DNA from: Cerrena zonata
Taxonomy: Eukaryota > Basidiomycota > Agaricomycetes > Polyporales > Cerrenaceae
DNA length: 64,000 bases
NCBI GenBank assembly: GCA_038087015.1
Contig: JASBNA010000029.1
Coordinates: 186,001-250,000, forward strand
Direction of reading: 5' to 3'
Shown one piece after another: positions 1-12,277 of the stretch. Below the pieces are notes generated by a model. It did no database searches, had not been told where the DNA came from, and was given only the letters and a program-made list of their open reading frames with translations. Each line of letters begins with the position of its first letter. Position 1 is the stretch's first letter. The translations under genes and the position numbers were made by a program.

Positions 1-23
1 CCATCTTGGCAGATGTCCTGGGA

Positions 24-33
24 CATATAAATA
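24..33 (+). promoter_or_regulatory. TATA-like box of the glucuronoyl esterase gene
   Basis: The sequence catataaata lies about 75 bases upstream of the esterase start codon, a usual position for a fungal TATA element. It is assigned by sequence and position only. Confidence 0.5.
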
Positions 34-105
34 ACTAGAGGGCTTCGTGAACCGATTCTGTGGCACTCACGGAATACCTCTCTGTAGGCCTGCGTACATC
101 GAGAA

Positions 106-1708
106 ATGTTCAAGACGTCTTTCGTAACTCTCGCGCTCGTCGCATACGCGGCTGCTCAATCAACTGCTCCTCAGTGGGGTCAGGTAAGTGCTCCCGACTC
201 GACGAATAATATACATTTCTCATCTTTCTGTTTATTTGCGTAGTGTGGCGGTATAGTAAGTCGTATACCTTCTTTTTTTCGCGTCTCCTCATGTTAACAT
301 CAACCTTTAGGGGTGGACAGGAGCCACTGCTTGCCCCTCTGGCTGGGCGTGTCAGCAACTTAACCCGTACTACTCGCAATGTCTCCAGGGAGCTGCACCA
401 CCCCCACCTCCTGCTACTACTGTAGCACCACCTGCCACTACTGTTGCTCCTCCAGCCACCACCGTTGCACCACCAACTACATCTGCACCATCGGGTGGTT
501 CTCCCGCAGCTGGTGCATGTGGTGCTATAGCTTCCACTGTCCCGAACTACAACAATGCGAAGTTACCTGACCCATTCACCTTCGCTAACGGCTCTACCGT
601 CAAAACCAAGAACGACTGGACATGTCGTCGTGCGGAGATCAGCGCTTTGATTCAGAACTACGAAGCTGGAACTCTCCCTCCCAAACCGCCTGTCGTCACT
701 GCTTCTTTCTCAAAGTCCGGTACCACAGGAACTTTGGCTATCACTGCTGGTCTGAGCACGAGCCAGACGATCAAATTCTCCCCGACGATCACCTTCCCGA
801 GCGGTAATCCGCCGGCTAATGGCTGGCCATTGATCATCGCGTATGAGGGTGGTAGCATTCCTATCCCCGCTGGTGTGAGTCACACGATGCTTGTTACAAA
901 GATGTATCATTGACACGAATTTACACAGGTCGCAAAATTGACGTACAGTAACAGCGACATGGCCCAACAAAATAGCGCTTCTAGCAGAGGACAGGGTCTT
1001 TTCTATCAACTCTACGGCAGTACGCACAGTGCTAGTGCTATGACTGCATGGGTGTGGGGTGTCAGCCGTATCATCGATGCTTTGGAGATGACGCCGGCCG
1101 CACAGATCAATACCCAAAGGATTGGTGTTACGGGTTGCTCCCGCGATGGAAAGGGCGCGCTCATGGCTGGTGCATTCGAGGAACGTATTGCCTTGACCAT
1201 CCCTCAGGAGTCCGGCTCTGGAGGCGATGCCTGCTGGAGATTATCGAAGTATGAACTCGACAACGGCAACCAAGTCCAAGACGCAGTCGAAATCGTCGGC
1301 GAGAACGTCTGGTTCTCAACCAACTTCAACAACTACGTTCAGAAACTCCCTACCCTCCCCGAAGATCATCATCTCCTCGCTGCTATGGTAGCTCCGCGTC
1401 CTATGATCTCGTTCGAGAACACCGATTACTTGTGGCTGAGTCCTATGAGTAGCTTCGGGTGTATGAGCGCCGCGCATACCGTCTGGGAAGGTCTCGGTAT
1501 CTCCGACTTGCACGGTTTCGCCCAAGTCGGAGGCCACGCTCACTGTGCATGGCCATCCAGTCTTACTCCCCAACTTAACGCTTTTATTAACCGATTCTTA
1601 CTGGACCAGAGCGCCACCACAAGCGTCTTTACGACCAACAACCAGTTCGGCAAGGTCCAATGGCAAGCTAGCAACTGGATCACTTGGACCACGCCCACTT
1701 TGACTTGA
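106..1708 (+). CDS. 4-O-methyl-glucuronoyl methylesterase, CE15 with N-terminal CBM1
   Basis: Secreted esterase that cleaves the ester between lignin alcohols and 4-O-methyl-glucuronic acid side chains of xylan. Four exons (106-183, 244-255, 311-874, 929-1708) give about 477 residues; exon 2 is only 12 bases. A signal peptide ([18 protein letters not shown]) is followed by a fungal cellulose-binding module with [12 protein letters not shown] and NPYYSQC, then a Pro/Thr linker of repeated ATTVAPP units. The CE15 catalytic domain starts near residue 95 and carries the nucleophile motif GCSRDGKGA and a late catalytic His in GGHAHCAWP. The start is the ATG that gives a complete signal peptide, and a TATA-like element lies upstream. 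The carbohydrate-binding module points to plant cell wall as substrate. Family assignment is firm; true substrate preference is inferred. Confidence 0.95.
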
Positions 1709-4539
1709 GGGCGGTACGTACTGGGGAAGGTCTGACTAATAGTGAAGATTGTCTTTACCCTTCCAAGTCCATTTGATACCTAAATATGAATACTATGGTG
1801 CCCGTTTCCGTCCTATTTGGTCAAGAATGTGATGAGTTGAACCAGCGTAAAGCGATGTTGGATAATTGAGATCCGAGTGTGTATCATTGTATTTTCATCA
1901 GTGACTGAAGCCAAGATTCATGATGATAAAAACTCGGCAAGAGAGAGATATGGTGAACTTGAAGTGGCCACAGTGATCTCGATCATTACCTCTATCCTCA
2001 TTTGGAAGGTGAATTGGTTCAAGTTGATCGCGTGCATCGAAACCAACGAGAAACCTCTATACTAACTCGTCAAGATATCGCACGAAGTCTCGATACTGTG
2101 TATACATAGTAGGACGAAAGTCACGATCGAAACCTTAAATTGACCACAATTGAATAGAGAGCCTGGTACCCCGAGTAGTCACACTATTCCTAAACGCCTT
2201 GGAACAACTACTCGCTTCAATGTATCCTTACATACCTCTTACTAACGTCTTGTGGTTCCTTTCTTCTATCACACGTGCTTGATATGACTGGAGAGGATGA
2301 AGTTATGGTTATATCTGGAGGATTTATTTTATCATTTCTCATTAAATATACCGTTGAGCTACAATAGGTTCTGAAAAAATTAGAAAAAAAGAGAGACCTA
2401 CTCAAACCGCAAACAGATAGGTGATCATGAGGAGAGGAAGTGAGGGCAGAAGTAGACGGGCATCTCAAGGTGTAGACAGGAATGCGAACCTATCCCGACC
2501 ACCGCTTGTTTTGACAAGCCGCGATGTACTGTTAGGTAATGTAACAGAAGTTGGAAAACTATTCGCCGTGTTAGGGTAAGGCTATGGCGGACTCGCAGAG
2601 TAGAGTTAGGATAGAAGAACGAGAAGATAAATCATCGTGTCGTTGCTTGGTCGTGTTACGAGTTCTATGTGAAGGCATGCCAGGGAATAGAAGTGCCACG
2701 GTGACTGCGATTCAAGGGGCGGCCGGTGATTCGCGCTCAAGGAAGAGCTGTCAAAGAAAATGAAGCTTGAAGAAGTCTTGAAGACCACTGCTCCAGGCCT
2801 ATAAGTAATTCCGGTTGAGTGGTCTATGGCCGCCGTAGAATTACAGGTGCATCGAGATGACGAGGTAGTAAGTCAGTCAGCGGCTGAAAAGTTGACTCCG
2901 TATGGTCAGAGGCCAGAAGGTCGGCTCACAGATATCTTCCAAGAATTAAGCGTCTATGCAAACGGGAGGTACGCCCACCCTTGATGGTCCCTAAAGCCAG
3001 TGTCGTGCTCAAACACATCGGCAGTGTTCCACAAACATGTCATGGGCCGTTATCGAGTGATTTACGCGATTTTGAAGTGCAGTTATAGAGACATCAGACC
3101 GCCATGACATATAGTGACGCGAACACCTACTAAACCTTGGCAACGAAGCATCTGTCATTTCCTCGCCCCAAGGGGAAAGAAGGCACGGGTCGGAGCTCGA
3201 TAGGTCCTAATTATGTTAGCTTTGAGGTTTATTTAGTATTGACTTTGAGTCATACGATCTACAACGGAGAGGGGAGGATCCGCCCTGTGCAGGGCATGAA
3301 ACCAAGGCGTGGCCTGCTGCCCTTGAATAATAGCCGTATGATCTTGCCTGAGTCATGCAATGTCTGAAGTTGGTATTCGTTATCCTCATTGCCGAGTAAA
3401 TTGATTTCAAAATAACGATACTTACCATATAAGTACTATTCTCTTTGAACAGTCGGAGGTAGTATTCGAATCGCTCGGGATTCGGGCCACCGTGAGTCCA
3501 CTATTTATACTGGCTCTCTCTGGTTACCAATGAGGATTCGCCCAGTATAAGCACGTCTACACAGAACAAGCTGATCAGCATACTCTCCAAATCCATAAAC
3601 TATAAGCTCCGCGGACCCTATAACGCCATTACTCATCATAATGCATAACGATCACAAGGAGGCAATCATGTGTATCGTCCGAGGCGGCTTTTATGCTGTT
3701 CGAATTCCTCCATATATCCCCAACGATCTTCCCATACGACGGAGCCTTCGATGATCCAGTTACAATTTTCTAGACATCGGGCGTCGGCGACAGGAGTGTC
3801 AATACGTATAACCTTACGCATCAGAGACGCTCCTCGTGCAAACTTCGTCGTCGGAAGGCGTTATCCTCAAACTACCTGCAGTAGACATTTCAATCGCCGT
3901 TTAGTAGTACTTTGCAAGCATCGTGAAAACTTCATACGGCGATATAGTTTCTACCTCCGTAGTCCCGATCGTCAAAGGGGTCTTGTTACTTGCCCGACGA
4001 CGGCCTACGATACGTTGCATAGCCTGACCTAAGAAGATGAATAAGAAATTAGCATGAGCACTGTTGAGTATTCGAGGGATAGACAAGCATGATCAGTATC
4101 ACTCTCTCACCACTTTCTTACTTCCACTTTCAAACCTCCATCGATGTTTCATCCCTGACCACGCTGTCAAAGTTGAGAACAACAATGTCAATTTCTTCTC
4201 ACCTTACCAACGTGATTTGCTCATGGATCTCGTCAGCAGCGTGTGCTATGGATAGATAATGATATAATTTATCATATATGCTCCCGCAACTGCCGGAGCG
4301 CCATTTCTCCCGCCAACTCTCACCTTGATTTATAACATAACACACCACATAGCCTCTGTTTCCTTTTCCAACTTCCCGACTCCACCTCTTTCATCCTGTG
4401 GTCGTTCTTCAAAGCACTGGTTCCCCGACACCAGTCACTCACAACTCGCCTACATAAACACCGGGATTACTCCAGTGTCAAGACGCACGCATTCCCTAAC
4501 ACCAGACTACGCACACCGGAGACAAAGCGGACGTTCTCA
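1709..4539. other. Gene-poor interval, 2.8 kb
   Basis: No conserved protein could be recognised. Short open frames occur on both strands, for example 3670-4032 (+), but none has family motifs or a convincing exon chain. The first 150 bases probably hold the esterase 3' untranslated region and the last 200 the FAD synthase promoter. I saw no repeat or RNA gene. Confidence 0.5.
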
Positions 4540-5916
4540 ATGGTCCAACTCGTAAACTACCACGGAATCGCAAAAGACGTGTACGATCTCGCATCGTCAG
4601 ACGAACCCCTAGCGTCGCTGGTCAGGGAGTCGCTCGATGTAATTGAAGACGCAATAGACTCGTTCGGGTGGGCACTTCACGATCGGTTCTTCACACTTTG
4701 AGACGGGATATAACGTTGTCCGCAAGGTAGACAGGAACATGTTGCACTCAGCTTCAACGGAGGCAAGGATTGTGTGTATTTCTTGACTATATGCGTGTTG
4801 CAGGGCCACTCACGTCATCCTCTCAGGCACCGTCCTCCTACACCTTTTCGCAGCTGTCCTAGGGCACAGAACGCCCACATCAGAACGCTGCAAACCCGTC
4901 AGGGCATTACACATCCCTGTGCCTTCACCATTCACGGACCTCGAATCATTCATAGACGAAGCAGCAGACACCTACAACCTCGATATATTCCATTGCATAC
5001 CGCCGGAGCTCTCAGTAGAAAGTGTACCGCAACCGACAACTCCAGGGGCTCCGACCATCACTGACGCCAATGGCGATGTACACAAACCTACAAGGGCGAA
5101 AGGTGGTGAGGGCATGAGAAGGGCGCTGGAGCTGTACAAGGAGAAGTTCCCAAATATAGAGGCTATCCTCATAGGAACTCGGCGCACAGATCCGCATGGA
5201 TGTGAGTGTAACCCAGTCTTTATCGTATTCTGGTACTGATGGCTGTCATTGTATATAGCGAAATTGACGTTTAGGAACCCTACGGACTCGGGGTGGCCAG
5301 CGTTTGAGCGTATCAACCCGATCATCAACTGGGGGTATGGAGATGTATGGACGTTCCTGCGCAAATTGAACGTGCCCTATTGCAAGCTATACGACGAAGG
5401 GTAAGTACTTCCTGTCTGTCTGGTTCCCTGTATGTCAATTCTGACTCCTTGCCCTCAAGATACACATCCCTAGGATCCACATACAACACCTTCCGCAACC
5501 CCGCATTACGCATACAACCCTCCCATGAATCCACAGAAGAATACTTCCCCTCTATGCCATCCACTACATCAACATCAGAATCAGACGTACCCAGTTCACC
5601 AATAGTCGATCAAATCCTTGTGAACGGCATGTCCTCGTTATCAACAGATGACACCAGCAGCACCATTCCATCAGGCTTGATAATCCTCTCAACAGACTCA
5701 GAAGAGATCTGCTGCGATGAAGGGTTCTGCATGAAACGCAAGAGAGTGGTCGAACCCCCGCCGGCGGTGAATGGCAAGGTCAATGGACATGCGAATGGGA
5801 ATGGTGTGAAAGAGGTTGAGCGGTATAGACCGGCGTACGAGTTGGAAGATGGGAGTTTGGAGAGGGCGGGGAGAGCTTCTAGCGTTGGTACGACGACGAA
5901 TGCGGTTCCTTCATGA
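4540..5916 (+). CDS. FAD1: FAD synthase (FMN adenylyltransferase), PAPS-reductase-like fold
   Basis: Transfers AMP from ATP to FMN to make FAD; in fungi this is normally a cytosolic, monofunctional enzyme. Five exons (4540-4667, 4731-4771, 4827-5201, 5259-5400, 5460-5916) give 380 codons plus stop with all phases consistent. The nucleotide-binding P-loop-like motif [15 protein letters not shown] spans the junction of exons 2 and 3. The family blocks [27 protein letters not shown] and [15 protein letters not shown] follow in order. The last roughly 120 residues are low-complexity and less conserved. Exon 2 is only 41 bases. Its 3' end faces the transporter gene convergently across 513 bases. 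Assignment is strong. Confidence 0.93.
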
Positions 5917-6429
5917 CACTACTTGAAAGGACTATTGGGAATGTATTATTGATATCACCTATTGCTCGGCCTTTTTATTCCTCATCCCATCCCATCCAAC
6001 GCCTCTCCACCCTACCACTTGAGCTACTTAGTTACAACTTGCTCAATCACATTAGACTTTTTGCACATTTTCTAAGTGTGCATTCTGCAACTTACAACTT
6101 CTGGCAAAGACGCAAACTCCAAAATTTATAATCCTCGATTTTCATAAAGTGAATTTGTCACCGCCGAGTCGTGTACGGATGAGGTCTAATAGTGAACCAG
6201 AACCAGAAAACCCAGAAAAAACAGACCCATAGATTACGCCGAAACCCTATTAAAAAGAGGTCTCGCCTAGTATATACATCTATATTTAATCTTCCATCTA
6301 TAATCGAGTCCGTATCCTTGAGCCTACGAATAATGCATGATATGATGTAGCGATCCAAAATCCAATGGACATGCGGGAATAATGTAGAGAAATGGGGATA
6401 AACTTCGAGTTCAAAGTTCACGTTGGTGT
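5917..6429. other. Convergent 3' region between FAD synthase and transporter
   Basis: The two neighbouring genes end here tail to tail. The interval is AT-rich and has no supported coding frame; it most likely holds both 3' untranslated regions and terminators. Confidence 0.5.
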
Positions 6430-7816
6430 TTACTCGGGTTTACCACCTCGACCAGCTTCGACCTCCTCCAGCGGGACACGTTCGTATTTCCCTGATCCCG
6501 TGCTCTGTTTAGGTGCTTGACTTTCGGTGTGTTTGACCCAGGTATAGTATATCGACCCGAAGAGGATAGTGGCGATGGAAGATGCTCGACCGCTGCGCAA
6601 ATAGCAAATAAAGAGGCGGGGTTATTAGAGATTGGGTGATAATTAGAAAAGGAAACGTACGTGGTGATGACATCATGGAACAACCACATTCCCAGGGCTG
6701 AAGCAGCGACTCCGCGCACTGCTGAGGAGACCATGTGTGTAATGGGCGAAGTGACCTTGATCGAGAGGAGACTTGCGATGCTCATGAGGAAACCGAATAC
6801 ACCCTAGACGAAGACGAAGCGGGGTCTTAGACGGGGTATTCAGAACTTAGATACGGACTTGGACTGACCGTGATAGCGGAACCCCAGAGGAAGGTAGATA
6901 GAGGGCTCATCTCATCCTTCGCGGCAACGAGATCCCCAAATAGCAAATCAACGACCCTTGGAGCCTCTCCAGCAAGGATGATAACGGGAATTAATGCGAC
7001 CGAACTGAGCAAGTTGGTGTACCATGATAGGTGGAGCGCGCTCCCCTTGACGACTTCGAGACTCTTCTTGATCACAACAGAGTGGACAGCAGTAATCATG
7101 GAACTAGCGACACCAAATGAGACGCCAACAAGGGAGACCTGGGTGCCGTCAAGGAAAACACCAACGAAGAAGCCGAATGTGACGAAGGAGCAGGCTAAGA
7201 GGACGGAGAGGGAGGGTCGGGCATGGAGGAAGACGTAGGATGTTAGGACAGTGAAAGGGAGAACCATGCCCCGGGCAACTTGGTAGAAGGAAGCATCGAC
7301 ATAGGCGAGAGTATAGTTGCTGAAGCTGTATATGTGTACACAATTGAGCCAAGGGACACGTCTGAAAGCTTGTGATACGCACCTCAGGCCAATCACGTTC
7401 AAGCCAACCATGGGGATCAACCCTTTGCAGACCTGTATGTCAAACTCGAGAGGAAGTTTGAGGAGACCCATTGCATGGGCAGCCAGGAAGAGGAGGACAG
7501 CAATGACAAGCTGGCAAAGTAAGAAGAATAACGGGACTTCGGTGGTGTTCAAGACCCATTTGTTCCTATAACATTTATGTCAGCTTGGGGTAGACGTGAG
7601 TTCTAAGTGACATACGCCATGACCATCTGACAAGCACTAATTTAGATATATTTCTGTCTAAATAAAGATGTAGAACGTACCGCCAAAGCAGCTACGAGAT
7701 AGAACAATACTGTTCCTGTCTAAAGCTATCTTAGCGTGAATGCGAATATGGTCACTGGCCTGAAAACATACCACCAGGGCCCGCGAAGGGGCTTTTTGAT
7801 CATGACCATGCGCCAT
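6430..7816 (-). CDS. Nucleotide-sugar transporter of the TPT/EamA group, GDP-fucose-transporter-like
   Basis: Predicted Golgi membrane antiporter for a nucleotide sugar. Reading the minus strand, the start is ATG at 7816 (MAHGHDQ), followed by several short exons joined at VMANKWVLNTTEVPLFFLL and a long exon with six to seven hydrophobic segments. The blocks NYTLAYVDASFYQVARG, GFFVGVFLDGTQVSL and VVIKKSLEVVKGSALHLSWY are close to the equivalent blocks of SLC35C1-type GDP-fucose transporters. The cytosolic tail ends in charged residues (ESQAPKQSTGSG...). It is divergent from MRE11 across about 306 bases, so a shared promoter region is likely. The GDP-fucose specificity is inferred from similarity and from a GDP-mannose dehydratase gene in the same window; another GDP-sugar or triose-phosphate-type substrate is possible. 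Confidence 0.85.
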
Positions 7817-8122
7817 TTCCGTATATCACCCAAGAGAAAAGAGCGAAAGAGAGTCGTGTGCTGGAGGAGGGGGAGCAAGAAAGACGCAGATTCAGAAATG
7901 ACCGTTTGCTGTGATCACCCGCTGTCAATGCGCTTGACTAACGCCCACGTGGTTCCCATTCACGACGCGTCGCGCTTTATGGGCGCCAATTAAAGTGCTT
8001 TCTTCCTCCTGTTCCACGCGTCGAGCTCAATTTGAAACATAATCTAGTCCCTATTTCAACAAACAAATAGGCATCTTCAAATAAAACAATACATTAATCA
8101 TTAAAGAAGAAGAACCACCCTC

Positions 8123-11100
8123 ATGTCTGACTCGGAAGGTGACTCACGACGGCCTCCATCACCGCTAGGTGCATTGAACACGGATGACAATGCTTGTAAG
8201 TTGAGGCGTTTCTCTAAGCTTAACGTTTCTGGTATTGAAGTATGTTGTAGTCCCAGAAGATACCTTCCGAATATTAGTAGCCACTGATAATCATATTGGG
8301 TACAATGAAAGAGACCCAATCCGTGGTCAAGATTCCATCAACACCTTTCGTGAAATATTACAGCTCGCCGTGAAGCATGATGTGAGTTTAGATGACCATG
8401 AAATAAGATCAATATACCCTTTGTTGATCCATACAAGAAGTGGCACATCGAGCTAACTATCAAAGTGTTAACTAGGTCGACTTTATTCTACTTGCAGGCG
8501 ATCTCTTTCACGAGAACAGACCGTCTCGTGATACCCTGTATCAAACCCTGGCACTCCTAAGAGAATACACTCTAGGAGATCGCCCGATTCAAATCGAGCT
8601 TCTAAGTGACCCTCAGGAAGGCAAAGCTGCAGGCTTTTCGTACGGCATTCGATCTTTAGATACATTCATTGCACTAATAGTACCACAGATTCCCTGCTGT
8701 AAACTACGAAGATCCCAATCTCAACGTCAGTATACCGGTCTTCTCGATTCACGGCAATCACGATGATCCACAAGGAGCAGGTCCAGTAAGCTTTCTTCAC
8801 GACCCCACAACCCATAAAGCTTGACTAAACGCCTACTCCTTTCGTAGCAAGGTGCCCTATGTGCACTAGACATGCTCTCTGTAAGCGGTCTCATCAACTA
8901 CATGGGCAAATTCGACCTCCCAATAGACGACGCTGAAGCACAAAATACTGGTATTGCCATCAAGCCCGTTCTCCTACGAAAAGGTAACTCCAAGTTGGCT
9001 CTCTACGGAGTCGGCAACGTGAAAGACCAACGCATGCATTTCGAATTACGAAGTAATCGTGTTCGCATGTTTATGCCCAAGGATAAGAATAAATGGTTTA
9101 ATATCCTTTTGTTACATCAGAATCGGTAAGTTGTGACTCTTTTCTTATTCTGTTGTTGGGACTTCAATCGGATTCGCAGTGTACCTCATGGACCCCAGCA
9201 ATCTGTCCCAGAAGGCATGTTCGATAATAGCTTGGATCTCGTAATATGGGGCCATGAACACGATTGTCGGATCTCTCCCGAAATTGTTGCTGGAAAACGA
9301 TACCGAATCTGTCAACCTGGTTCGTCAGTGGCTACATCGTTGGGCGAGGGTGAGTCAATAGAAAAGTACGTACCCCATTTTCCTCTGCAATAAATGTAGA
9401 TTGCTTATGAAAACGCTATAAAGATGTGTCGCTCTACTTGAAGTCCAGGACAAGGAGTACAGGATGACACCAATTCCACTACGCACAGTTCGACCATTTG
9501 TCGTCGATGACGTATGTCTTGAGGTCGCTGCTGAGAAGGAAGGGTTCGACCTTGGTGATAAGATGGCTATCACGAAGTTCTTGAAGAAAAAGGTTGAACA
9601 ATTGATTGTTCGCGCGAACGAGCAGTGGGATGAGCGTAATGCCAAAGCGGTTGCTGAAGGCGAAACAGAGCTTCCTCGTATGCTTCCCCTCATCCGACTG
9701 AAGGTAGGCCCTATTAAACGCCTACACTGCCAATCTCTGAAGTCTTCTCCATCTCTAGGTCGACACAACCGGAGTCAGCGAAATGTCCAACCCAGTTCGA
9801 TTCGGCCAAGAATTCCAAGGTCGTCTCGCCAACCCTCGCGATGTCCTCGTCTTCCACCGAGCCAAACGTAGTAACAAGAGTGGCGGGAAGGTGACCACAG
9901 ATGAACCTGAACTGAGTATCGATGATCCTAGTTTGACTACAGCGGAAAAGTTGGCGAGAGTGAGAGTGCATACGCTTGTACATGAGTATTTGGCGGCCCA
10001 GGAGATGCAGCTACTTGGAGAGGCTGGGATGTCGGATGCGATTGAGTTGTTTGTGGATAAGGACGACACACATGCGATCGAAAGGTATCTTCTTTGTCTT
10101 CAGAATTGGTGTTGACGTGAGTGCTGATTTGGGATTGACCGTAGCCATGTACAGGTCGCTCTGAAAGCTCTCATGAAAGGAGTACAGAAGAAAGGGCGGA
10201 GAGTTCGAAGAGGACGACCTGGAGGATATCGTACGTTACCCCTTCCTCATATTACCTTTCACACTATATTTATCCATCACCACTACTTACCACCGCTAGG
10301 TTGACAAAGTCCGCGGGGAACACGAACAAGACTATCTCGAACGACAAGGCGAAGGTCCCAAATCCAAGGGCAAGGGCAAAGAAAAAGCCCCCGGAGACCA
10401 ATCGGACGATTCGATGCTCGAGGAGATCGATATCCGAGCTGCTGCTGCTTCTGACTTTGACGAGGACGATGATCCTCCACCACCTCCGAAGAAGGCGGCA
10501 AGAGGCAGAGCTGCTGCTGCACCCAAGAAGGCTCCTGCAAAGGCAAAGGCTCCTGCTAAGACCGCGGCGAAAGGGAGGGGTAAGAAGAAGGTACGAGGAT
10601 CGATAGGCATCATGACAGTGACAGCGATGATGGTGCTAATTTGGAATGCAGGTCGTCTCGGAAGACGAAGACGAGGATGACGACTTCGAAGAACCTGAAG
10701 AGGAAGAGGCACCGAAGAAACGGACTAATCGTGCTGCCGTTCTGAAGTACGTTACTTCAACAATGAGTTTTGATATCCCTGACTCACGACCTTTTCTCCA
10801 CAGTAAGACGACAGCGGCCAAGAAGGCACCAGCGAAGAAAGCTGCTGCTTCATCGTCTAAGCAAGCTACACTCAGTTTCGCGCCGTCGGGACGCGGTACA
10901 AGAGCAGCGGCGACGAGAGCAAAGAAAAAGGTTACAGAGATTGTGAGTGTTCGACGTTCGCCCTTTAGTAAACAGGATGCTGATTCGAAACGTAGACGGA
11001 GATTAGCGATGAGGATGATTGATCAACAGAGAAGGTTCTTATATACTTACACTCGCATCTTACTTGAAGATTTCTTGTCGTCTTTACTTGCTGTATTTTG

Positions 11101-11155
11101 TTGTTACTGTTATCGACATTTCATGTTCTATCACACACACATGATTGGGTTGTAA
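8123..11155 (+). CDS. MRE11: Double-strand break repair nuclease MRE11
   Basis: Mn-dependent nuclease of the MRE11-RAD50-NBS1 complex, acting in the nucleus on DNA ends. All phosphodiesterase motifs are visible: [46 protein letters not shown] and IWGHEHDC. The MRE11 DNA-binding domain follows ([30 protein letters not shown]). The C-terminal third is low-complexity: acidic stretches, [13 protein letters not shown] repeats and a [16 protein letters not shown] block. The first exon ends at a gtaagt site in codon 25. The exact C-terminus is unclear: the frame stays open past a good gtgagt donor at 10943 to a stop at 11153-11155, and the extra residues are hydrophobic and unlike the family, so the protein may end near 10942 after a further intron. 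Confidence 0.94.
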
Positions 11156-11241
11156 GCCGAAAACAATAATATTATTGTTGACTATCAATTACATATTATT
11201 ACATGAGCAGATATAGTACCGTACAAGTCGAACCAAGACAC

Positions 11242-11349
11242 GAAAAAGAAAAAGAAAAAGAAAAAGAAAAAGAAAAAGAAAAAGAAAAAGAAAAAGAAAA
11301 AGAAAAAGAAAAAGAAAAAGAAAAAGAAAAAGAAAAAGAAAAAGAAAAG
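11242..11349. repeat. (GAAAAA)n hexanucleotide microsatellite
   Basis: About 18 nearly perfect copies of a purine-only hexamer. On the minus strand it reads (TTTTTC)n, an extended polypyrimidine tract. It lies just downstream of the end of MRE11. Confidence 0.97.
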
Positions 11350-11381
11350 AAAAAAGAAAGGAAATTAGCACCGTTGGTTTC

Positions 11382-11403
11382 CCCTCCGCGATATCGCGGA
11401 GGG
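11382..11403. repeat. Perfect 22-bp palindrome
   Basis: The sequence is self-complementary over 22 bases, centred on GCGATATCGC with CCCTCC/GGAGGG outer arms. It sits 33 bases past the microsatellite. It could extrude as a cruciform or bind a dimeric protein, but no function is shown by the sequence. Confidence 0.9.
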
Positions 11404-11514
11404 TACTCAGCCCAAGGGCCACGACAAGGCCGGTGCAGGACAGCCGGGTTTCCCCAGCTGCCCTCCTTGGGAAAAGAGGAGTACTCACCTTAGCCTTGAT
11501 CCGACGGCATTGAA

Positions 11515-11749
11515 TCAACCAAGTTCTATGTAAAGATCGTAATGAGAGACGAGTCAGAGTCGCGATGAATGTTGAAAGGAAGAAAGAACTCACCATCATC
11601 TAGAGGGAATAGACGAAGTAATATATTTGTGAGAAATTGGAGGCGAATATCTATGAGAGCAACGACGAAGTCAGATTTAGAAGGAAAAGAAAGAGAAGAG
11701 AGGACTCACCATTTATTTTGTATCGAAAGGCGATTTTTGCTCTCGTCAT
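11515..11749 (-). CDS. Possible three-exon microprotein, about 35 residues
   Basis: On the minus strand three strong gtgagt donors (near 11709, 11593 and 11488) are preceded by short segments that begin after YAG acceptors. From ATG at 11749 the frame joins exon 1 (to 11710), exon 2 (11650-11594) and exon 3 (from 11525) and stops at 11517-11515. The peptide starts MTRAKIAFRYKIN and ends DDELG. I recognise no family. The spacing of splice signals is the main evidence; it could equally be a noncoding spliced transcript or chance. Confidence 0.27.
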
Positions 11750-11956
11750 CCAAGTCTTGACCCAGTTTAATCGCATTTCATTATATCACTCATCCAAATA
11801 TCATCGGTCTTGACCTCGACCATTCTTGCGGGAGTGTTCACCTTCAGCCCGAAGGCCCTGCCCATTGCCAATCCTTCGCACTCTCAAACTCTCTCTCCAT
11901 ATTAAATTCGGAACATATAAACCCATTTCTGGTTTGACACCTCGAATCCCACAATC

Positions 11957-12277
11957 ATGACTCCGAAGAGTAAGCAGGGATCTTCGAAACCGACAGCGTC
12001 CCGTCAGCGGGTGTCCAGGGTGGCCGGCCGGGAACGAGCACGGCGCACTATCCTGATCGAAGAAGAAAGTCCACTCCGTCAGTCGCCACCCACCGATCCG
12101 GATCAGTGGGCTTCCGGGCGACGACGTCGAGAGTGGTTGAGCTGCAGCTCGGGGTTCTGGCGGTGTTGGTTTCCCCTGACCAGCTCTAGCGGTCGAGACC
12201 GACTAGAGGGTTCGCGGGTACTGATCCCGAGGACCACGCAAAGGTCCCGCCAGTGGATCCGACGTGTCTGCGCGTGA
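11957..12277 (+). CDS. Uncharacterised basic open frame, possible retroelement gag remnant
   Basis: An open frame of 106 codons starts MTPKSKQGSSKPTASRQ and is rich in Arg, Ser and Pro, resembling the disordered N-terminus of fungal Ty3-type gag proteins. It has no zinc knuckle and no downstream pol frame. The assignment is weak and based on composition only. Confidence 0.2.
   Translation: MTPKSKQGSSKPTASRQRVSRVAGRERARRTILIEEESPLRQSPPTDPDQWASGRRRREWLSCSSGFWRCWFPLTSSSGRDRLEGSRVLIPRTTQRSRQWIRRVCA

Noticed and set aside
9355..10069. Antisense frames opposite MRE11
   Set aside because: They lie wholly opposite conserved MRE11 exons and have no motifs of their own.
11203..11493. Open frame encoding a long Lys-Glu repeat
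   Set aside because: It is simply the translation of the (GAAAAA)n microsatellite and has no independent gene evidence.
11489..11525. Ribosomal protein eL39-like start (ATGCCGTCG) on the minus strand
   Set aside because: The following codons and the missing downstream conserved exon do not fit eL39.
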